Shown here in pieces: positions 12,330 to 16,367 of a stretch of DNA of 16,367 bases. Location of the stretch: the NCBI GenBank assembly GCA_027038695.1, contig JALWHA010000064.1, forward strand, positions 1 to 16,367. Reading direction: 5' to 3'. The notes beneath the pieces are model-generated. The model saw only the letters and a list, made by a program, of their open reading frames with translations. It was not told the DNA's origin and did not search any database. Source of the DNA: Acidobacteriota bacterium. Its GTDB lineage: Bacteria; Acidobacteriota; Holophagae; Thermotomaculales; Thermotomaculaceae. A program made the position numbers and the translations under genes. The stretch's first letter is position 1; each line of letters opens with the position of its first letter.

Positions 12330-12345
12330 TTGTAATTAGTTACAA
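12330..12345. promoter_or_regulatory. Candidate activator-binding dyad TTGTAA-TTAG-TTACAA
   Basis: A perfect inverted repeat with 6-bp arms and a 4-bp centre, about 85 bp upstream of the inferred sigma54 start site. The overlapping 13-mer AATTAGTTACAAT (12334-12346) recurs with one mismatch upstream of the ferredoxin sigma54 promoter. That makes it the best candidate for the recognition site of the local NtrC-type regulator. Confidence 0.5.
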
Positions 12346-12504
12346 TTGAAGAAAATCACAACACGAAATATCTCACACAAATACTTTTTCTTTATTTTCT
12401 TACAGTTATACAAGTGTAGAATTATAACGCATATGTTGTAATTTCCAGCATATGGAATATCTTTTTTAAAATGTGTAAATTAAATCAAGAAAAGAACACA
12501 AATG

Positions 12505-13269
12505 CTATTTCTCTCTTTTACCGAAAAGGTAAGCAACCAGGATCCCGATAATGTAAAGAAGCAGCATCGGAAGGGCAAACACTGTTTGGGTTATAGGGTC
12601 TCCTGACGGGGTAATAATTGCGGCAATTAAAAAGATAATAAAGATTGCATATTTAAACTTGGAAATTAAGAATTTGTAATCAACAATCCCCATTATTGCA
12701 AGGAAAAATATTAAAATAGGGGTTTCAAAAACAACCCCCATTCCTATAATTACCATATTCGCTAATGAGAAGTAACCCTCCATGGTTAGAACTGGGACGA
12801 GGCCTTTTGCTTCGCTCAGAAAGAACGAGATCATATACTTTAAGCCTACAAAGTAACCGAAGGCACCCCCTGCAAGAAAAAGCAGTGTGGCAAAAAAGAT
12901 AAAAGGTATTGCGTACCTCTTTTCCTCTTTATACAAAGCAGGGGAAATAAAAAGCCATACTTGATGCAATATAAAAGGGGAGGCAATGAAGATCCCCGCA
13001 TAAAAAGACAACCTTAAATAGGTAAAAAAAGGTTCGCTTAAATGGTGGAAGGCAAATATATTTTTATACTGTTTCGGGGCAGATTCAAGCAAAGGGAGGG
13101 CAATAAGGTGAAATATTTGCATATGAAAGGCATAAGCCACGCAAAACCCCAAAATCAAAAAACCGATACTCCACAAAAGCCTTGAACGCAATTCCGCAAG
13201 ATGTTCAAAAAAACTCTGTTTCCTCACTTCTTCTACTTCAGGTTCTCTCTTCTTTAACTCTTCAGTCAT
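12505..13269 (-). CDS. tatC: Twin-arginine translocase subunit TatC
   Basis: A 254-aa six-helix membrane protein, the receptor for twin-arginine signal peptides. The cytoplasmic N-terminal motif HLAELRSRL (23-31) is intact, as are SPFILHQVWLFISPALYKEEKR (97-118, with P110 and E115), the FETPI segment (181-185) and the TPSGDP stretch after helix 5. Length is typical for the family. The ATG at 13269 overlaps the tatB stop in an ATGACTGA arrangement, so tatB and tatC are translationally coupled. It is the last gene of a tatA-mini-tatB-tatC operon. It matters to the nearby redox genes only if their partners carry Tat signals; none of the proteins in this window shows one. Confidence 0.97.
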   Translation of the reverse strand: MTEELKKREPEVEEVRKQSFFEHLAELRSRLLWSIGFLILGFCVAYAFHMQIFHLIALPLLESAPKQYKNIFAFHHLSEPFFTYLRLSFYAGIFIASPFILHQVWLFISPALYKEEKRYAIPFIFFATLLFLAGGAFGYFVGLKYMISFFLSEAKGLVPVLTMEGYFSLANMVIIGMGVVFETPILIFFLAIMGIVDYKFLISKFKYAIFIIFLIAAIITPSGDPITQTVFALPMLLLYIIGILVAYLFGKREK

Positions 13270-13639
13270 TCTCTATCTCACTATTTTGTTCAGGTTTTTC
13301 TTCAGCATTCAAGTCATCAGACACTTTGCCGTTATTATCTTCTTTTGCATCTTCCTGTTGTTTCTTTTTTAACCTCTCTAAAACCTCTTTTTTTCTTCTT
13401 TCAACCTCTTCTTTAGGTAAAACAAGCTGAGACACCTCTTTGGGAATATTATTAATCCTTTTAAATTCTTCTAAATTTAATTCTTTTTCAACGGTTTCTT
13501 TAAGGGAATCGGTATAATCCATTACCTGCCTGTAGAATTTGCCTAAAGTTTTAGCAACCTCGGGCAACTTCTCAGGCCCGAATACAATTAAAGCAATTAC
13601 CAATAATAGTATTAATTCACCGAAGCCTATTCCGAACAT
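13262..13639 (-). CDS. tatB: Twin-arginine translocase subunit TatB (TatA/B family)
   Basis: This 125-aa protein has an N-terminal helix MFGIGFGELILLLVIALIVF with Glu at position 8, the G-P hinge (FGPEKLPEVA) and an amphipathic helix, followed by a long charged tail rich in Glu, Lys and Asn. The FGPEKLPE hinge, Glu8 and long tail favour TatB over TatA, and the gene directly precedes tatC as tatB does elsewhere. The Shine-Dalgarno in front of the ATG at 13639 is weak, so translation may rely on coupling to the 36-aa mini gene that ends 6 nt upstream. Confidence 0.9.
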   Translation of the reverse strand: MFGIGFGELILLLVIALIVFGPEKLPEVAKTLGKFYRQVMDYTDSLKETVEKELNLEEFKRINNIPKEVSQLVLPKEEVERRKKEVLERLKKKQQEDAKEDNNGKVSDDLNAEEKPEQNSEIEND

Positions 13640-13645
13640 ATTAAC

Positions 13646-13756
13646 TTATTCTTTATCGCTTCCCTTTTTATTTTCTATTGCTGCCTTTCTGAAAAATTTA
13701 AAAACCAAACCAATTAGAACTAAAAGGATTAATTCCCAAAAACCTATCCCGAACAT
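13646..13756 (-). CDS. 36-aa mini Tat protein (TatA/B-like head without hinge and amphipathic helix)
   Basis: A tiny open frame between tatA and tatB, encoding MFGIGFWELILLVLIGLVFK followed by FFRKAAIENKKGSDKE. The first 12 residues match TatB (MFGIGFGELILL) apart from G7W, and the similarity is visible at the DNA level too. The tail FRKAAIEN resembles TatA (FRKAAMED). The G-P/G-G hinge and about 18 residues of amphipathic helix found in both relatives are missing. The gene begins 6 nt after the tatA stop and ends 6 nt before the tatB start, with only a weak GAG ribosome site. It could be a functional TatE/TatA-like short variant or a decaying duplicate from recombination between tatB and tatA; the intact frame favours expression. 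Confidence 0.65.
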   Translation of the reverse strand: MFGIGFWELILLVLIGLVFKFFRKAAIENKKGSDKE

Positions 13757-13762
13757 AAAGAA

Positions 13763-13945
13763 TTACTCTTTTTTCTCGCCATCTTCCTTTTTTTCTTTTG
13801 ACTCTTCCTCGTCTTCCATTGCGGCTTTTCTAAAATTCTTAACAGCCTTTCCCAGGCCCTCTGCAAGTTCAGGCAACTTCTTTCCGCCGAACAAAAGTAA
13901 AAGGATTAAAAGAAGTAATAACGCTTCACCCATGCCAATATTCAT
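13763..13945 (-). CDS. tatA: Twin-arginine translocase subunit TatA
   Basis: This 60-aa protein is the pore-forming subunit of the Tat system. It has a short N-terminal membrane helix (GMGEALLLLLILLLLF), the GGKKLPELAEGLGKA hinge and amphipathic helix, FRKAA, then a highly acidic/basic tail (EDEEESKEKKEDGEKKE). Length and layout are typical. The ATG at 13945 follows AGAGGTG. It is the first gene of the tat operon, with a divergent promoter region shared with rsgA. Confidence 0.95.
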   Translation of the reverse strand: MNIGMGEALLLLLILLLLFGGKKLPELAEGLGKAVKNFRKAAMEDEEESKEKKEDGEKKE

Positions 13946-13976
13946 AGTTCACCTCTTATCAAAAAACTTCAAACCA

Positions 13977-13985
13977 ATTGTAGCA
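13977..13985 (-). promoter_or_regulatory. Extended -10 promoter of the tat operon
   Basis: On the minus strand, TGC-TACAAT (13977-13985) is an extended -10 element with one mismatch in the hexamer. No good -35 was found at the expected distance. The start would fall near 13970, giving a 25-nt leader before tatA. Confidence 0.5.
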
Positions 13986-14016
13986 CAATGGAAACATATG
14001 GGTATTAAAATAAAAT

Positions 14017-14044
14017 TTGACTTTACAAGGTATGAACATAGATT
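14017..14044 (+). promoter_or_regulatory. Sigma70-type promoter of rsgA
   Basis: TTGACT (14017-14022) and TAGATT (14039-14044) are separated by 16 bp. The start point would be near 14051, just before the GGGAGG ribosome site at 14064-14069. The -10 box matches at four of six positions, so confidence is moderate. Confidence 0.5.
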
Positions 14045-14073
14045 ATTAAAGACGGAAAGATAAGGGAGGTTAT

Positions 14074-14976
14074 GTGGAAAAGAGATATAAAGGGATAATA
14101 ACTTCAAAAGAGGGGTTGGGAACATTCGGCTATATACCCGAACTTAAAGAGAGGTATCTTGCATTCGCAAGAGGAAATCTAATAAAGAAGAAAATAAAAA
14201 AGATATTTGTAGGGGATTACTTTGAAGGGATTTTAACCGAAGACAAAAAAATCATAATAGAGGATTTACTCCCGAGAAAAAACCAACTTTTCAGGCCTAA
14301 GATAGCAAATGTTGACAAGGTGTTGCTTATAAACACCATTAAAAATCCGCCTTTAAACACGGGAATGCTTGACAAACTCCTTGTTGCTTACGATTACTAT
14401 CAGGTTGAGCCTGTAATAGTTTTTAACAAAATAGACCTTGTTGAAAATGAAGAAGACAAAAAAGAACTTCAAAAATGGGAGAAAATATATACAGATGCGG
14501 GATACACGGTTATCAAGGTTTCCGCAAAGGATAAAGAGAATCTGGGAAGCCTTGTTCACTTTCTGCACGACAATATATGCGTTTTTGCAGGGGCATCGGG
14601 AGTTGGTAAATCCTCTTTGATTACCGCCATAACGGGAGTTGAGATCAAGACAGGGGAAGTTAGCAGAAAGACAAAAAGGGGAAGGCATACAACCGTCGGG
14701 GCAAGCCTTATACCTTTCGGGGAAAACTCCTTTATAGGGGATACGGCAGGGTTTTCAAAGGTTGATTTATCTTACATTATGGACGAAAGGGAGTTATCAG
14801 GCTTTTTCAGGGAATTTGCGGAATACACCTGCAAGTTTAACGATTGTATGCATATAACCGAACCGCATTGCGGGGTAAAAGAGGCGCTTGAAAACGGGGA
14901 AATTTCAAAGGAAAGGTACAACTCTTATTTAAAAATCCTTGAAGAAGATTTCGCAGTAAACATAAAAAGGGATTGA
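14074..14976 (+). CDS. rsgA: Ribosome small-subunit maturation GTPase RsgA
   Basis: A 300-aa circularly permuted GTPase acting late in 30S subunit assembly. An N-terminal OB-fold (about 1-68) precedes G motifs in the permuted order: G4 NKID (118-121), G5 SAK (150-152), G1 GASGVGKSS (173-181), G2 region KTKRGRHTT (199-207) and G3 DTAG (223-226). The C-terminal zinc site is C253, C258, H260 and C266, the RsgA pattern. The start is GTG at 14074 with GGGAGG at 14064-14069; no in-frame ATG fits. The radical SAM gene starts one base after the stop, so the two are co-transcribed. Confidence 0.96.
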   Translation: MEKRYKGIITSKEGLGTFGYIPELKERYLAFARGNLIKKKIKKIFVGDYFEGILTEDKKIIIEDLLPRKNQLFRPKIANVDKVLLINTIKNPPLNTGMLDKLLVAYDYYQVEPVIVFNKIDLVENEEDKKELQKWEKIYTDAGYTVIKVSAKDKENLGSLVHFLHDNICVFAGASGVGKSSLITAITGVEIKTGEVSRKTKRGRHTTVGASLIPFGENSFIGDTAGFSKVDLSYIMDERELSGFFREFAEYTCKFNDCMHITEPHCGVKEALENGEISKERYNSYLKILEEDFAVNIKRD

Positions 14977-14977
14977 T

Positions 14978-16288
14978 TTGGAAAGGGTTGCAATTGTTAT
15001 TCCACCTATTACCGATTTTTACTATACCCCTCACAGAGGGGCCTTTTTAGGTGCAAGGTACGTAAAAAATTTTTTAGAAAAAAACGGCTTTGAATGCAAA
15101 CTCTTTGATTTTCCAAACAAAAAGCAGAAAAAAACAAAATTGCCCGAAGAGTTAGGCTATCTAAAACCTTATATTGAAAAAAATGACGGCTTGTTTTTCA
15201 AAGAGTACAAACGGTTCGGATATTCTCACGAGAAGTGTAAAAAAGAGATTGAGGATTTTTCCCCTGACAGAATAATACTTTCTTTATTTGCTTTTGCTTA
15301 TGCGAGAGAATTTCTGGACTTTGCATGGTTTCTAAAAAAAGAATTTCCTGAAATTCCCATTTTTGCAGGCGGGAGCGGGGTATCCTGTTTTCCCGAGTAC
15401 TTTGAAAAAACAGGGCTTTTTAATGCACTATTCTGCGGAGAGATTGAAACAACAGGTAAAGAGGTATTAAAGGCTTTAAATGGAAAAATTCAGGGGATTA
15501 TCAAGCCTGCAAGGTTTACAGAAGAAAATGAGCTGGATTTTATAATTGCCCGTACCCTTTCCACAAAAAGAAAAAACCACTATTCTACTCTTTTGTCAAG
15601 GGGCTGCCCGAAAAACTGTGCCTTTTGTTCAAATTTTATAGTTCAGGGAAGAAAATTCAGGACTGTGCCTATAGAAAAAATAGAAACAACAATAAAACAA
15701 CTGAAACTCAAAAACGCAAACATAAACTTTGAAGACGACAATATCCTATTGGCAAAAGAATATTTATTAGAAGTTTTAAAAATGATAAAAAAAACAGCAC
15801 TTGACACAACATTTTCCTTTGAAAACGGGATAGACCACACATTTTTAAAGCCTGATTTCGTGGAACAACTTATAGATTTAGGGGTAAAGCAGTTTAACCT
15901 TTCCATAGGACATATTGATAAAAACATACTTGGAAAAAACAAAAGGCCTGTCCATGTTGAAAGACTGATTGAAACGGTAAATTTATTGGAGAAAAAAGAG
16001 ATCCCCTGCATTATTTACTTTATTACGGGATTGAAAGACGATTCCTTTGAAAAAACCATGCAGACAATGAAATTTCTTGAAAAACTGCACTGTTTAATAG
16101 GGATATCCCCATTTTACCCGGTGCCCGGAATTGCAGGTTTTGAAAACAAAAATATCTTTGAAGAAAAATCCCCTGTTTTGACCAAAGGCTCCTCATTCTA
16201 CCCGTGGAACAATTCACTAACAACAAAGGAATTGATAGAAGGATTTAAAATTACAAGACAAATCAATCTATCTAAAAGAAAACACTGA
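14978..16288 (+). CDS. B12-binding-type radical SAM protein of unknown substrate
   Basis: A 436-aa protein. The N-terminal ~190 residues look like a Rossmann-type cobalamin-binding domain as in BchE/P-methylase-like radical SAM proteins (GARYVKNFLEKNGFECKLFDF, IFAGGSG at 128-134). A clear DxHxxG cobalamin-ligand motif is not seen, so B12 may not be bound base-off. The radical SAM cluster motif is C210-x3-C214-x2-C217 (CPKNCAFC), followed by FEDDN and a typical core up to about 390. The start is TTG at 14978 with AGGG 6 nt upstream; it gives an N-terminus (ERVAIVIPP) that fits the family. It is coupled to rsgA with a 1-nt gap. No substrate or pathway can be inferred from the window; a link to ribosome or RNA modification is only suggested by the neighbour. 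Confidence 0.82.
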   Translation: MERVAIVIPPITDFYYTPHRGAFLGARYVKNFLEKNGFECKLFDFPNKKQKKTKLPEELGYLKPYIEKNDGLFFKEYKRFGYSHEKCKKEIEDFSPDRIILSLFAFAYAREFLDFAWFLKKEFPEIPIFAGGSGVSCFPEYFEKTGLFNALFCGEIETTGKEVLKALNGKIQGIIKPARFTEENELDFIIARTLSTKRKNHYSTLLSRGCPKNCAFCSNFIVQGRKFRTVPIEKIETTIKQLKLKNANINFEDDNILLAKEYLLEVLKMIKKTALDTTFSFENGIDHTFLKPDFVEQLIDLGVKQFNLSIGHIDKNILGKNKRPVHVERLIETVNLLEKKEIPCIIYFITGLKDDSFEKTMQTMKFLEKLHCLIGISPFYPVPGIAGFENKNIFEEKSPVLTKGSSFYPWNNSLTTKELIEGFKITRQINLSKRKH

Positions 16289-16367
16289 TTTTATTTATCA
16301 AAAATTCTTTATTACCCGCCTGACAGAAAAACTTAATTTTATTAATATTTTTTATTGCACTGACGAA
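16289..16367. other. Trailing 79 bp without features
   Basis: AT-rich sequence after the radical SAM gene. I see no terminator hairpin, promoter or start of another gene before the window ends. Confidence 0.6.

Larger units (their letters stand above)
12155..12504. other. 350-bp regulatory intergenic region upstream of the small-protein cluster
   Basis: There is no credible gene. Reading on the minus strand from tatC toward the small genes, the region contains two GCATATG copies 19 bp apart (12429-12435 and 12448-12454), a TTGTAA half-site (12436-12441), the TTGTAA-TTAG-TTACAA dyad (12330-12345), a sigma54 promoter (12265-12280), a leader stem-loop (12215-12229) and the AGGAGG ribosome site. 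No clear terminator for the tat operon was found, so read-through from tatC is possible. Confidence 0.7.

Noticed and set aside
12421..12426. TATAAT on the minus strand as a sigma70 promoter for the small genes
   Set aside because: There is no -35 match at 16-18 bp and no extended -10; such hexamers are expected by chance in this AT-rich stretch.
13539..14063. A 174-codon open frame on the plus strand opposite the tat genes
   Set aside because: It lies antisense to tatA, the mini gene and the start of tatB, is Ser/Pro/Asn/Phe-rich as expected of reversed Lys/Glu codons, and has no recognisable domain.
1..16367. Mobile element, prophage or genomic-island boundary
   Set aside because: No integrase, transposase, terminal repeats, tRNA target or abrupt change in composition was seen.

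Overview
The window looks like chromosomal DNA of an AT-rich, Gram-negative (diderm) bacterium. It encodes an outer-membrane beta-barrel protein, a Tat translocase, a sigma54-type response regulator and a sensor kinase with c-type haem motifs. Arg codons are mostly AGA/AGG and proteins are Lys/Glu-rich, which would fit a thermophilic anaerobe. Acidobacteriota (a Thermotomaculum-like organism) is only a guess. No tRNA, rRNA, IS element, integrase or CRISPR array was seen.

Layout. (1) 2-3689, plus strand: the 3' end of uvrB, then a two-gene unit of a RecQ helicase fused to a C-terminal phosphoribosyltransferase domain and an overlapping DprA-like protein. The pairing resembles the PRTase + DprA logic of ShosTA defence/toxin-antitoxin systems as well as competence DNA-processing proteins. 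(2) 3686-4825, minus strand: an outer-membrane porin-like protein with its own clear sigma70 promoter. (3) 4938-12154, minus strand: a redox locus. In transcription order it holds three tandem paralogous small membrane proteins (58, 59 and 62 aa, all ending in a conserved FAQDGG segment plus a charged tail), a membrane-anchored Cys-rich protein with a degenerate GcvH-like domain, a four-cluster ferredoxin subunit (HybA-like), a NrfD/HybB-type quinone-interacting membrane subunit, a haem-motif sensor kinase, an NtrC-type regulator and an archaemetzincin protease. (4) 12505-13945, minus strand: tatA, a previously easy-to-miss 36-aa mini Tat protein, tatB and tatC. (5) 14074-16288, plus strand: rsgA and a radical SAM protein, divergent from tat.

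How it may work together. Two good sigma54 (-24/-12) promoter candidates lie upstream of the small-protein cluster (12265-12280) and of the ferredoxin/NrfD pair (10533-10548). Each has a near-identical 13-bp element (AATWAGTTACAAT) further upstream. The only sigma54 activator in the window is the regulator in the same gene series, beside a kinase with CXXCH and CX4CH motifs. The simplest reading is an autoregulated, redox-sensing module that controls a quinone-linked electron-transfer complex of unusual composition, with no catalytic subunit in view. Intrinsic terminators placed directly against the Shine-Dalgarno sequences of the GcvH-like gene and the kinase gene suggest stepped-down expression within the series.
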